From: Rhizobium sp. P32RR-XVIII
GTDB lineage: Bacteria; Pseudomonadota; Alphaproteobacteria; Rhizobiales; Rhizobiaceae
DNA: 64,000 nucleotides
Reading direction: 5' to 3'
NCBI RefSeq assembly: GCF_012641395.1
Contig: NZ_JABAIH010000019.1
Location: forward strand, 1 to 64,000
Position 1 is the stretch's first letter, and every line of letters starts with the position of its first letter. Shown here one piece after another: positions 9,560 to 17,578 of this stretch. The notes under the pieces are model-generated. The model was not told the origin of the DNA and ran no database searches. It worked only from the letters and a program-made list of their open reading frames with translations. The position numbers and the translations under genes are program-made.

Positions 9560-9973
9560 ATGGCTGACGACGACAATAAGACTGACCAGACCGAGACTGC
9601 AGAGGCAAAGGCTGCGACCCAGACGCCCGTCAAAAAGACGCGCGCCCCGCGGCAGAAGAAGGTGACCGCAGCGGCTCAAGATACTGGCACGGAAACTGTT
9701 ACGTCGCCGGCGGGCGCGGTCAAGTCGGGTCGCGGTCGTGGCAAAAGCGCCAAACTCGTCGCAGCCAAGCCTGATGCTGCTGTGAAGGTCGCCCGCAAGA
9801 CACGCGCGCCCAAGGCTGTCGTGCAGGCAGAGGCGACCCCCGTTGCAGCCCTCGATGAGCTCGAAGATCTCATCGAGCTGGAAGAAGAAAACCAGCGTCT
9901 GCGCAAACTGCTTGCAGAAAAGCTACGATCCGAAAACGCCGATCTGCGCAAAAAGCTCGATCGCCTGAAGTGA
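9560..9973 (+). CDS. SyrB-like protein, copy 1
   Basis: A 137-residue protein whose first 100 residues are low in complexity and rich in Ala, Lys, Thr and Pro with AT-hook-like basic patches (KTRAPRQKK, SGRGRGKSAK, RKTRAPK). It ends in a short heptad-like coiled coil (DLIELEEENQRLRKLLAEKLRSENADLRKKLDRL). This layout matches SyrB of Sinorhizobium meliloti, an annotated regulator linked to exopolysaccharide and symbiosis regulation; the molecular role is poorly known. AAAGGAG just upstream of the ATG is a good ribosome binding site. It is the first of three neighbouring genes sharing the C-terminal coiled coil. Confidence 0.7.
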   Translation: MADDDNKTDQTETAEAKAATQTPVKKTRAPRQKKVTAAAQDTGTETVTSPAGAVKSGRGRGKSAKLVAAKPDAAVKVARKTRAPKAVVQAEATPVAALDELEDLIELEEENQRLRKLLAEKLRSENADLRKKLDRLK

Positions 9974-10081
9974 GCCATCCCTGAAGGGTTCGCGCTCGCA
10001 GCGGTCACATTCGACTAAAAAGGGGCGGGGAGACCTGTCAGCAGTTGTCGCCAAGCCCCAGTTTGCTTGAGGTTGAATCCT

Positions 10082-10645
10082 ATGAGATCACCATGGCGTT
10101 TCCTCGCCGATTTGACGTCCCGTCGCAAGTCGCAGCAACCGCTTCTGCCTGCACCAATCCCCGAGGCGCAAACAGACGAGGCGGATGACGAACGCGCGTC
10201 ATCGGTTGCGCGTGTCGGCTCGCTCGATCATCCCGATACGGCCGAGGCGGCCCAACCGCACGAAGCTGATCACGCGGCGCCACCGGAACCCGTAGCCGCG
10301 GTGGATGACAAGGCCCCCGCTGCCGACGCCAGGGTATCTGATCCCGAACCTTTGACACTGGCAGTCGACGAGCCTGCCACGGAAGCGACGTCGAAGCGTG
10401 GTGATGAAGCCATCGTGACGAACGCTGGCAAAAAGCGGGCAAAGCGTATACAGCAACGCCATGTCGAGCGGCCATCTTCGTCGGGCCTCCGACCGGATGA
10501 CGTCGGCGAGCAGCAGCCAGCCACTTCGGCGCGGCCTGCCTTCCTGGATGAGGTTTTGACCCTCGATGTCGAGATTGCCGATCTGAGGGCAGCGCTGGCC
10601 CAAAGGTTGAAACAGCAGAACGCTCAACTGCGCAGAAATGCTTGA
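10082..10645 (+). CDS. SyrB-like protein, copy 2 (divergent)
   Basis: A 187-residue protein starting MRSPWRFLADL with GAGGTTGAA upstream. A long disordered, acidic and Ala-rich middle is followed by a basic patch (GKKRAKRIQQRH) and a C-terminal helix (LDVEIADLRAALAQRLKQQNAQLRRN) aligned in position with the coiled coil of its two neighbours. It is the most divergent of the three. Its stop lies in the sequence where copy 3 could begin with a TTG, so the genes may be coupled. Function is unknown beyond the family resemblance. Confidence 0.6.
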   Translation: MRSPWRFLADLTSRRKSQQPLLPAPIPEAQTDEADDERASSVARVGSLDHPDTAEAAQPHEADHAAPPEPVAAVDDKAPAADARVSDPEPLTLAVDEPATEATSKRGDEAIVTNAGKKRAKRIQQRHVERPSSSGLRPDDVGEQQPATSARPAFLDEVLTLDVEIADLRAALAQRLKQQNAQLRRNA

Positions 10646-10698
10646 GCGATTTGAAAACCGATAAGCCTGTCAGGCAGGCTTTCTACGAGTGGAATTTT

Positions 10699-11271
10699 AT
10701 GAAGAGCCAGCAGAGACGTTTCGTTGTCGAGATCAAGTCGAAGGGCCGCCGTTCTGCAGTGCGGCAGGGATCGATATGGGGCACGACAGACCTGAAAGCA
10801 GTTACGCGCCAGGCGGCCAGTGTTGCGCCGCAATTGTTCGATGACGCACGCGCGACCGTTGATATCGCCACCGATGAGCCGACACTGGTTGTGGCCCCAG
10901 TGCCGGCCGCCCCTGCGCCGGTGGACGTTGACAACGAGGGATCCGCACCCGTTGAGCTTAAAGCTGTTGTGCCGACCGTGGCTGCGCCGGCGCTGATTGT
11001 TGAGACCCCTCCATCAACGGGCGGCAACACCGCCGCAAAGGTGCGACCGCCTCGCGTCGCCGTCGCTGGGGTCAAGCGTAGATCGCGAACAGTCCAGAAG
11101 CGCATCAGAGCTGCCGCACGGAACCTCATTGTCACAGACGAACCTTTGACCCATGACCTGGCGGTGCTCGAGCTGGAAAATCGACGACTGAAGTTATTGC
11201 TGGCCGAGCAACTTCGCCAGCAGAACCGGGAGCTCCGCGCAATGCTTGAGCGCTTCGACGGCATTCATTGA
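10699..11271 (+). CDS. SyrB-like protein, copy 3
   Basis: A 190-residue protein from the ATG at 10699 (MKSQQRRFVVEIKSKGRRS). A TTG at 10642 overlapping the previous gene is the alternative. The N-terminal box with SIWGTTDLKAVTRQ is a compact conserved-looking block, the middle is Ala/Pro/Val-rich and probably unstructured, a basic patch follows (GVKRRSRTVQKRIRAAAR), and a coiled coil closes the protein (AVLELENRRLKLLLAEQLRQQNRELRAMLERF). The closing helix is nearly the same design as in copy 1, indicating duplication from one ancestor. DNA binding is suggested by composition only. Confidence 0.65.
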   Translation: MKSQQRRFVVEIKSKGRRSAVRQGSIWGTTDLKAVTRQAASVAPQLFDDARATVDIATDEPTLVVAPVPAAPAPVDVDNEGSAPVELKAVVPTVAAPALIVETPPSTGGNTAAKVRPPRVAVAGVKRRSRTVQKRIRAAARNLIVTDEPLTHDLAVLELENRRLKLLLAEQLRQQNRELRAMLERFDGIH

Positions 11272-11528
11272 CGCAAGGGCGGGGCGTTGAGAGGGTTTCA
11301 TCGCTCTGGCATTGAGACGCGATCGACGCCTTCGCCGAGGGCGAGGGCGACTCGCCAAGACCGGGCTTGGTCCTCCGCAAAGGCCAAAAGCCTCGCTTGT
11401 CAGCAAGCCAGGTGCCGTTTGGCGCTTGATCGTAAGAATACGGCCGTTTATCCAAGGTTGGCAATTAACTTGAGCCCGGGAACCTAAAATCCGCTCGCAC
11501 TGGTCAGGATCGAGATCCGCGAGTTCGA

Positions 11529-12146
11529 CTAAGATACTTCGGCAGTCAGATATTCAACGACGACCTCATTGTAGTCGCCGAAGGTGACTTCGCTGGGGTG
11601 CAACTGACGAGCCGCATAAATATCGCGCAGAACAGCGTTGAAGCTTTCGAATTCCTCCGCGATTGCGATACCGCCCGGAACCTTCTGATCCCGGCTTTGG
11701 GTTCGCAACCACGTGGCAAGCTCGGTAATCAACCGTCGTGTATCCCCGCCATGCGCGTGGATATCCTGGCCCGCAATGTCGGATATAAATCGTTGGAAGC
11801 GATATTGCTCCCGGTCAAAGATAATGCAGGACTTGGACCGATGCGCCGGGCCCCCGTATTTCTTGGCGCCGAGAAAGACGCCCAGCTCCAGTGGCATATT
11901 AAACCGCGGTAGCGCCGGATTCCCGTCCGTCTCCGTTCGGGAAATATCGTGGATGCCGTAACGGCACTCCTTGATGATCTGGCAGATCTTGTCGAAGCGG
12001 TTGTCTGCGGAGTTGTCCGTTTCGAGCGCGCAACGCGCGACAAAACCGGAGCGGATGACGGTGAAGACGATCGCGTAGAAAAAGCTGCGGTACTCGTCGT
12101 CGAAAGGGCAGTTGACGAAGACGTCCCGGTTCGTATCAGCAGCCAT
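11529..12146 (-). CDS. TIR/deoxyribosyltransferase-like protein, unknown role
   Basis: A 205-residue protein with an N-terminal strand-like motif DVFVNCPFDDEYRSFFYAIVF (about residues 8-28), the segment CRYGIHDISRTE (about 61-72) and FNMPLELGVFLGAKKYGG (about 82-99). The last motif resembles the conserved Glu-containing PxELG stretch of the nucleoside 2-deoxyribosyltransferase/TIR-like superfamily, where the Glu (here Glu87) is catalytic for cutting N-glycosidic bonds, as in NAD-degrading TIR proteins. I recognise the architecture as widespread in bacterial genomes but know no proven function. The gene starts 5 bases after a 68-residue basic protein, so the two form an operon. A defence or toxin role is a hypothesis only. 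Confidence 0.5.
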   Translation of the reverse strand: MAADTNRDVFVNCPFDDEYRSFFYAIVFTVIRSGFVARCALETDNSADNRFDKICQIIKECRYGIHDISRTETDGNPALPRFNMPLELGVFLGAKKYGGPAHRSKSCIIFDREQYRFQRFISDIAGQDIHAHGGDTRRLITELATWLRTQSRDQKVPGGIAIAEEFESFNAVLRDIYAARQLHPSEVTFGDYNEVVVEYLTAEVS

Positions 12147-12151
12147 GCTGA

Positions 12152-12358
12152 TTACTTGATAGCCTGAGGTTCAGTGCGGCCGGACAGATCCTTGCGCAGT
12201 TGCTCTATCGTCGCCTTGATTTCCTTCGAGGTGAAGTGTGTCGGCTTTGTTTTCGGTGAAAGGATGGTTACGCCATCGGAAAGCTTCCCGGCCGCCTTGT
12301 AGGGAGCGGGTGCCTTGGTCGATTTGGTAGTCGTGGCGATGGCGCTTCGTTTCGTCAT
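12152..12358 (-). CDS. Small basic protein paired with the TIR-like gene
   Basis: A 68-residue protein with a Thr/Ala/Lys-rich first half (MTKRSAIATTTKSTKAPAPYKAAGK) and a helical second half (HFTSKEIKATIEQLRKDLSGR). It resembles no family I can name. It is the first gene of a tight two-gene unit: its stop is 5 bases before the start of the TIR/deoxyribosyltransferase-like gene. Small size, basic charge and position would fit an antitoxin, regulator or adaptor, but nothing in the sequence proves this. Confidence 0.5.
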   Translation of the reverse strand: MTKRSAIATTTKSTKAPAPYKAAGKLSDGVTILSPKTKPTHFTSKEIKATIEQLRKDLSGRTEPQAIK

Positions 12359-12428
12359 GGTCCTTATATGAGCTTTCCAGTTCCGGAAGGCAAGACGCTC
12401 ATCACCGGACGATGCTGAAACTCCTGCA

Positions 12429-12731
12429 TTAATCGCCGGACATTGAGGTACTGGCTGAATTCAATCGGTCCTGCATCTCCTTGCCTGCCTTGAAGAATGG
12501 TACCCACTTTTCTTCGACAAAGACGGACGTGCCGTCTCTTGGATTGCGGCCTGAACGGGGTGCGCGGTTGCGAACAGAAAATACCCCGAACCCCCGAAGC
12601 TCAACCCGTCCGCCCTGTGCAAGGCTCTCGGCGATTTCCTCGAGGATCGTATCCACGATCCGCTCGGCATCGCTGTGATAGAGGTGGGGGTTCCGAGTTG
12701 CGATCAATGCAACGAGCTCGGACTTTATCAT
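12429..12731 (-). CDS. IHF-beta/HU-like DNA-bending protein
   Basis: A 100-residue HU/IHF-family protein. The ATG at 12731 gives MIKSELVALIATRNPHLYHSDAERIVDTILEEIAESLAQGGRVELRGFGVFSVRNRAPRSGRNPRDG..., very close to the beta subunit of integration host factor, including GFGVF and the RxGRNP arm that inserts into DNA. The family bends DNA in replication, recombination and transcription. Upstream in-frame ATGs exist but the chosen one gives the normal family length. As a plasmid copy it may replace or mix with the chromosomal subunit. It is divergent from the ParB-like gene at 12936. Confidence 0.9.
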   Translation of the reverse strand: MIKSELVALIATRNPHLYHSDAERIVDTILEEIAESLAQGGRVELRGFGVFSVRNRAPRSGRNPRDGTSVFVEEKWVPFFKAGKEMQDRLNSASTSMSGD

Positions 12732-12935
12732 GTATGACCTCATCGAAAATGTATGGTGGCCGGCGCCTGAACAGGGGCGAGAAATAGCGGGTAAAACAGG
12801 GCTGATCAACCAAGCGGTGGAGGCGGCTTGCGGCGGCGTTGAAGCGGGCGGCAGAGAGGGAGAGGAGGGAAGGGGATTTGTGGCGGGTTAGGAGGCTGGA
12901 GAGAGGTTCCGGCCGGCTCGCCACGGAGAAACGAC

Positions 12936-15068
12936 ATGGCTCAGGCCACATCGAAAATCACCCTCAGTGCAGCCCAGGATATTCCCTTCAACAAGCTGGT
13001 GCTCAGCCAGCAGAACGTCCGCAAGATCAAGGCGGGCCTCTCGATCGAAGACCTGGCGGAAGACATCGCCCATCGCGGGCTGCTCAGCAGCCTCAACGTT
13101 CGCCCCGAACTCGACGGCGATGGCAACGAGACCGGCATCTATCGCATCCCCGCAGGCGGTCGCCGCTATCGCGCTCTCGAGCGTCTTGTGGCGCAGAAGC
13201 GACTGGCCAAGACCGCTGGTATCCCCTGCATTGTCAGCAAAGGCGACACCCTCGAGGTCGAGGACGCGCTCGCCGAAAACGTCCAGCGCGTCAGCCTTCA
13301 TCCGCTCGATCAGTTCCGCGCCTTCCAGACCTTGCGCGAGCAGGGGCTCGGTGAGGAGGAGATCGCGGCGCGCTTCTTCGTTTCGGTGGCGACGGTCAGG
13401 CAGCGCCTGCGGCTGGCCTCCGTCTCAACACGGCTTCTCGATCTTTATGCTGAGGACGAGATGACGCTCGAGCAGATCATGGCTTTCTCGATCACGAACG
13501 ACCATGTTCGCCAGGAGCAGGTCTGGGATACGGTCTCGCGCTCGCATAGCCGGGAGCCCTATTACATCCGCCGGCTGCTGACCGAAACCGCGATCCGTGC
13601 CAGCGACCGCCGCGCGGTCTATGTCGGCATCCAAGCTTACGAGGCTGCGGGCGGTGTGACGATGCGCGACCTGTTCGACCAGGATCAGGGCGGATGGCTG
13701 CAGGATCCGGCACTGCTCGAGCAGCTCGTGATGGAAAAGCTCAAGGCTGACGCCGAGGCGATCCGCGTGAGCGAAGGCTGGAAATGGGTCGAAGCCGTCT
13801 TCGATTTCCCGTACGGCCACACGTCTGGTCTACGCCGTTTCTACGGCGAGCAGGTCGAAATGACTGAAGAGGAACTCGCCCGCCATGATGCCACGCGTGC
13901 CGAGTACGACAAGCTTGACGCAGAATATTCGGAGGCAGATGAGTACTCGGAAGCGACGGAACAGAAGCTGGAGGAGCTTGGCGCAGAGCTCGACCGGCTC
14001 AACGACCGTCCATATGTGTTCGATCCGCAGGAGGTCGCCCGCGGCGGTCTCTTCGTCTCGCTCGGCGCCAGTGGCGAGCTCAAGATCGAGCGAGGCTTCG
14101 TGCGGCCCGAGGACGAACCGAAGGATGAAACCGATCCCTCGGTTGATGTCGGCCACGATGGTGACGATCATGGCAACGATCTTCCGATACACCGCGCAGC
14201 CGGAGGCGAGGACGCCCAACCGGACGACGAGGACGAAACGATCAAGCCGCTTCCCGACCGCCTCGTTCTCGATCTGACGGCGGCTCGGACGATTGCGTTG
14301 CGCAATGCGCTCGCGAACAATCCCGTCATCGCCTTTATCGCCGTCCTGCACGCGTTCGTCCTGAAGACCTTCTACGTCTACGGCTCGGATTCATGCCTGG
14401 AGGTGACGCTGCAAAGCGCTCGCTTCAGCCAGACGCCCGGGCTTAGCGATACGGTCTGGGCGAAGGAGATCGAGCAGCGGCATGAAGGATGGGGCCACGA
14501 TCTCCCCAAGGATCCCAATGACCTTTGGGATTTCCTGATCAAGCTCGACGAGGTCAGCCGGCAGGCGCTGTTTGCCCATTGCGCGTCGCTTTCGGTCAAC
14601 GCGGTGATCGAACCCTGGAACAAGCGGACCCGGGCGATCGCCCACGCCGAGCAGTTGGCCCGCTCGATCGGTTTTGACATGGTGGAAGCCGGCTGGACGC
14701 CGACTGCCGACAACTATCTCGGCCGTGTCACCAAGGCGCGCATCCTGCAGGCGGTCCGAGAAGCCAAGGGCGACCAGGCGGCGGAGCTGATCGGCCATCT
14801 CAAGAAGACCGACATGGCCCGCGAGGCCGAACGGCTGATGACAGGTAGTGCCTGGTTGCCGGAACCGCTTCGCATGACGGTAATGGATGGTATCAGCGAA
14901 AGCGACGCTGTCGCCGATGACGCCTCCGTCGGGTCCGATGAGGGCGAGACTGCCTCGGAGCTTCCCGACCTGCCGGCCTTCCTGCTCGACGAGCCGGAAA
15001 CATCTGACGATCACGCCAGCGAAACAGAAAATGCGATCGACGGCGAGCATTTCGCAGCCGCCGAATAG
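12936..15068 (+). CDS. ParB/Srx-like plasmid protein, 710 residues
   Basis: A long protein whose first third is a ParB/Spo0J-type domain: IPFNKLVLSQQNVRK, the arginine-rich box AGGRRYRALERL at about residues 73-84, DALAENVQR, and a helix-turn-helix (EEEIAARFFVSVATVRQRLRLAS). The middle is acidic, and the C-terminal part is specific to this plasmid-borne subfamily. It is about twice the length of a partition ParB and is separate from repB, so it is probably not the centromere protein. GGAGAAACG precedes the ATG. It opens a block of same-strand genes (DUF932, helicase, Toprim, DUF2493) that recurs on rhizobial plasmids and whose role is not settled. Confidence 0.85.
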   Translation: MAQATSKITLSAAQDIPFNKLVLSQQNVRKIKAGLSIEDLAEDIAHRGLLSSLNVRPELDGDGNETGIYRIPAGGRRYRALERLVAQKRLAKTAGIPCIVSKGDTLEVEDALAENVQRVSLHPLDQFRAFQTLREQGLGEEEIAARFFVSVATVRQRLRLASVSTRLLDLYAEDEMTLEQIMAFSITNDHVRQEQVWDTVSRSHSREPYYIRRLLTETAIRASDRRAVYVGIQAYEAAGGVTMRDLFDQDQGGWLQDPALLEQLVMEKLKADAEAIRVSEGWKWVEAVFDFPYGHTSGLRRFYGEQVEMTEEELARHDATRAEYDKLDAEYSEADEYSEATEQKLEELGAELDRLNDRPYVFDPQEVARGGLFVSLGASGELKIERGFVRPEDEPKDETDPSVDVGHDGDDHGNDLPIHRAAGGEDAQPDDEDETIKPLPDRLVLDLTAARTIALRNALANNPVIAFIAVLHAFVLKTFYVYGSDSCLEVTLQSARFSQTPGLSDTVWAKEIEQRHEGWGHDLPKDPNDLWDFLIKLDEVSRQALFAHCASLSVNAVIEPWNKRTRAIAHAEQLARSIGFDMVEAGWTPTADNYLGRVTKARILQAVREAKGDQAAELIGHLKKTDMAREAERLMTGSAWLPEPLRMTVMDGISESDAVADDASVGSDEGETASELPDLPAFLLDEPETSDDHASETENAIDGEHFAAAE

Positions 15069-15129
15069 CGTCACAAGCATCCCATCAGCCTGACCCAATC
15101 GCCGTTGCGGTCGGGTCTTCCTTACAAAC

Positions 15130-15151
15130 AGCCCGGCCATCGTGCCGGGCT
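15130..15151 (+). terminator. Hairpin plus T-rich tail before 15174
   Basis: AGCCCGGC and GCCGGGCT pair perfectly around a 6-base loop and are followed by a T-rich run, then directly by the AGGAGG ribosome binding site of the next gene. It looks like an intrinsic terminator or attenuator after the ParB-like gene. Similar hairpins sit in other gaps of this block. Confidence 0.6.
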
Positions 15152-15173
15152 TTCCCGTTTTCAGGAGGCATCT

Positions 15174-15830
15174 ATGCCCGATTTCACCATCGAGACCACC
15201 TACCACCTGCCGGTCTTCCGGCATCGCACCTACGCGGCCGACACATTGGATGCGGCGTGCCGTGCTGCCATCGAGGACGATAGCTGGGATATCGCCGAGA
15301 AGGACTTCGGTTCCACCGGCCCAATTCATGTCACCGGCATCTGGGACGGCGCACATGCGGCTTATTCGGCTCCGCCGCTCCAGATCCCGCCGCAGTTCGA
15401 CGAACCTGTCCAGCGCCGCGCACGTCATTTCGAGATCCTGCTCGGACTGTTGAAGATGTTGCTGGATGACATCAGTTCGGCGCGGCCACCATTGCCCGAT
15501 TGGGTCGCCCGAACGGCCTGGGCGATTACCCGAGGAGAAGCCATTCTCGCCGGAGATCCTGATCCTGAAGAGCCGGTCGACCTACCCAAGCCTTCCCACG
15601 TCCTGGCCAGGCTGCAGGAGGATCGCGTGCGCGACGCCGTCACGGCGGTGGTCGACGTCGACCCAAGCTTCAGGGGTTTAACACCCGAGGCAGTGACCGA
15701 CGAGGAGGTCCACGCCGCGTGCCTGTCCATCGCAACAACGATGGATTTTTCCGACGTGGTCGGAAGCGCGGAATTCCAGGCGGCGCTCTCGGCGATCCGG
15801 TCGGCGCATCGCCGGCTGACTTCCGATTGA
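15174..15830 (+). CDS. Hypothetical plasmid protein, 218 residues
   Basis: Starts MPDFTIETTYHLPVFRHRTYAADTLDAACRAAIEDDSWDIAEKDF, after a strong AGGAGG. The first 70 residues look like a compact alpha/beta module; the remainder is helical and acidic (HFEILLGLLKMLLDDI, EEVHAACLSIATTMDFSDVVGS). I recognise it as a usual neighbour of ParB-like and DUF932 genes on rhizobial plasmids but cannot assign a function. Hairpins on both sides separate it from its neighbours. Confidence 0.65.
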   Translation: MPDFTIETTYHLPVFRHRTYAADTLDAACRAAIEDDSWDIAEKDFGSTGPIHVTGIWDGAHAAYSAPPLQIPPQFDEPVQRRARHFEILLGLLKMLLDDISSARPPLPDWVARTAWAITRGEAILAGDPDPEEPVDLPKPSHVLARLQEDRVRDAVTAVVDVDPSFRGLTPEAVTDEEVHAACLSIATTMDFSDVVGSAEFQAALSAIRSAHRRLTSD

Positions 15831-15861
15831 TCCATCTTCCTCACGACATCCCTCAACCTTG

Positions 15862-15879
15862 CCCGGCCACCGCGCTGGG
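15862..15879 (+). terminator. Hairpin before the DUF932 gene
   Basis: CCCGGC and GCTGGG can pair with one G-U around CACCGC, followed by TTTCCGTTTC. It is weaker than the hairpin at 15130 but has the same arrangement: hairpin, T-rich tail, then the ribosome binding site of the next gene. Confidence 0.45.
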
Positions 15880-15903
15880 TTTCCGTTTCATGGAGACAAT
15901 CCA

Positions 15904-17106
15904 ATGAATACTCTGCCTTCCAATACCAATACCAAGACCGTTCCCTTTCCCTCCGGCTTCAAGGTCGAAATCTCCCGCGGCGAGCGGATCGGCCGTGTTT
16001 CCTCGGAATGGTTCTCGCGCCCCGACGATGAACGCTTCCTGTCGCTGACCGAACTCTATGACACCGTTCGGTCCCGCGCCGAGCGCGCCCATGCCAGAAC
16101 GATCGAGAGTGCTGCGATCCGGGTCGAAGCAACGCGCGACAATGCGGAGCGGCTTGAGCTTCTTGTTCCAGGTCAGCGCCAACCGATCGCACCAACACAC
16201 TGGAGCTACGGCCAGCTCTGCAGTCTTGTCGGGGCGCCGTCGACCTATATGCGCCAGCTGCCTGCGCCGCTCGCCGCCATCAACCTGCAGCACGGTCTGC
16301 TCAACCTTCGTGCCGAGCTCATCAAGACCCTGGAGATGGATGATGGCAGGCTCGAGCTTCGGGCAGTGACCGGACCGGAATACGGGCGCATCTGGGACCA
16401 CGAGCTTGTCTCGGCGGTGATGAACATTGCCGGAAACGGCACAGGCGATACGATGTGGAAAGTGCCCGGCGTGCTCGATTGGGCAACAATGACGCACAAT
16501 CCCTTTGTCGACATCACCAAGGATACGACAACGCTTTATGCCAGCGACCGGGACGTCTTCGTGTTCCTGGTCGACGACACCCATCCTATCGAGGCTGGCC
16601 GATTGCCGAACGGTGAACCGGATCTCTACTTCCGCGGCTTCTACGCCTGGAATTCGGAGGTCGGGTCGAAGACGCTCGGCATCGCGTCCTTTTATCTGCG
16701 CGCCGTCTGCGCCAATCGCAATCTGTGGGGCACGGAGAATTTCGAGGAGATCACTATCCGTCATTCGAAATTTGCCGCCCAGCGCTTTGCGCATGAGGCA
16801 TCGCCGGCACTCACCAGCTTCGCCAATTCGTCTCCAGCACCCTTCATTGCTGGCATCAAGGCGGCACGCGAACGGATCATCGCGCGCAAGGACGACGATC
16901 GCGAGAGCTTCCTTCGCAAGCGCGGTTTCTCGAAAAGCGAAACCGGCAAGGTGATCGAGATGGTTCTTTCGGAGGAGGGGAGGCCACCGGAATCGATCTT
17001 CGATTTCGTGCAGGGCATCACCGCGCTGGCACGCACCAAGACCAATCAGGACACGCGTCTCGAACTCGAAGGCAAAGCCAAGAAGCTGCTGGAGAGCGCC
17101 ACCTGA
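15904..17106 (+). CDS. DUF932 family protein
   Basis: A 400-residue protein of the DUF932 type often found on plasmids and phages. Family-like segments include WSYGQLCSLVGAPSTYMRQLPAPLAAINLQHGL, FRGFYAWNSEVGSKTLGIASFYLRAVCANRNLWG and RHSKFAAQRF. The ATG at 15904 is preceded by GGAGACAAT; the frame is open further upstream, but that sequence overlaps the hairpin and is not family-like. The family's biochemical role is not established; it is presumed to act in DNA maintenance because of its neighbours. Here it sits between small unknown genes and the strawberry-notch-like helicase gene. Confidence 0.85.
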   Translation: MNTLPSNTNTKTVPFPSGFKVEISRGERIGRVSSEWFSRPDDERFLSLTELYDTVRSRAERAHARTIESAAIRVEATRDNAERLELLVPGQRQPIAPTHWSYGQLCSLVGAPSTYMRQLPAPLAAINLQHGLLNLRAELIKTLEMDDGRLELRAVTGPEYGRIWDHELVSAVMNIAGNGTGDTMWKVPGVLDWATMTHNPFVDITKDTTTLYASDRDVFVFLVDDTHPIEAGRLPNGEPDLYFRGFYAWNSEVGSKTLGIASFYLRAVCANRNLWGTENFEEITIRHSKFAAQRFAHEASPALTSFANSSPAPFIAGIKAARERIIARKDDDRESFLRKRGFSKSETGKVIEMVLSEEGRPPESIFDFVQGITALARTKTNQDTRLELEGKAKKLLESAT

Positions 17107-17150
17107 AAACTTCCCCCGAAGGTCACATTCGCGAACCACCATCAACACCA

Positions 17151-17170
17151 GCCCGACCCCCGCGCCGGGC
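17151..17170 (+). terminator. Hairpin with T runs before 17195
   Basis: GCCCG at 17151 and CGGGC at 17166 can pair around a 10-base loop and are followed by ATTTTTCATTTTT and then GGAGCACCCC before the next ATG. The T runs make this a reasonable intrinsic terminator for the DUF932 gene. Confidence 0.5.
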
Positions 17171-17194
17171 ATTTTTCATTTTTGGAGCACCCCA

Positions 17195-17449
17195 ATGGCT
17201 ATCCCCGATCATGCCCGCGCAAACTTCGACACGCTGCTGCGCGCCGCGTCCGATGGCAATCTTGCTCTTATGGAATGCCTCGATGCATCTACACGCGAGC
17301 CGCGTTACGTGCTTTGGGCCGTCGGCCGCAGTGACGGCGAATACGTCTTCACGCCATTCGGCCATCTCGCCGACGGCGACCCATACGACATCTATCTGCC
17401 GCCCGATCCCGACGATGCAACCGGCTTCATTGTTAACCCGGCAACCTAA
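17195..17449 (+). CDS. Small conserved plasmid protein (DUF6117-like)
   Basis: An 84-residue protein, MAIPDHARANFDTLLRAASDGNLALMECLDASTREPRYVLWAVGR..., with a C-terminal YVFTPFGHLADGDPYDIYLPP. I recognise it as the small conserved protein usually encoded between DUF932 and the large helicase on rhizobial plasmids, I believe the family called DUF6117. It has one compact domain and no catalytic motif that I can identify. GGAGCA is a suitable ribosome binding site. Its function is unknown. Confidence 0.7.
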   Translation: MAIPDHARANFDTLLRAASDGNLALMECLDASTREPRYVLWAVGRSDGEYVFTPFGHLADGDPYDIYLPPDPDDATGFIVNPAT

Positions 17450-17578
17450 GCACTGATGATCGCCGACAGTTTAGCTGGCGATTCCCGACCCCTCCTTGGC
17501 TGCCCAGATATTCGCTCCTCCGAAGCCTCGGCAGGACGCTGGGCTGCCTGTTCTTCCTCACTCTTGGAGCATCCTTCG

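Noticed and set aside
14391..15428. Long minus-strand frame opposite the ParB-like gene
   Set aside because: Shadow frame; its composition is Arg- and Gly-rich and it crosses a terminator hairpin.
15853..17172. Long minus-strand frame opposite the DUF932 gene
   Set aside because: It is the complement of a well-supported gene in GC-rich DNA and has no protein-like motifs.
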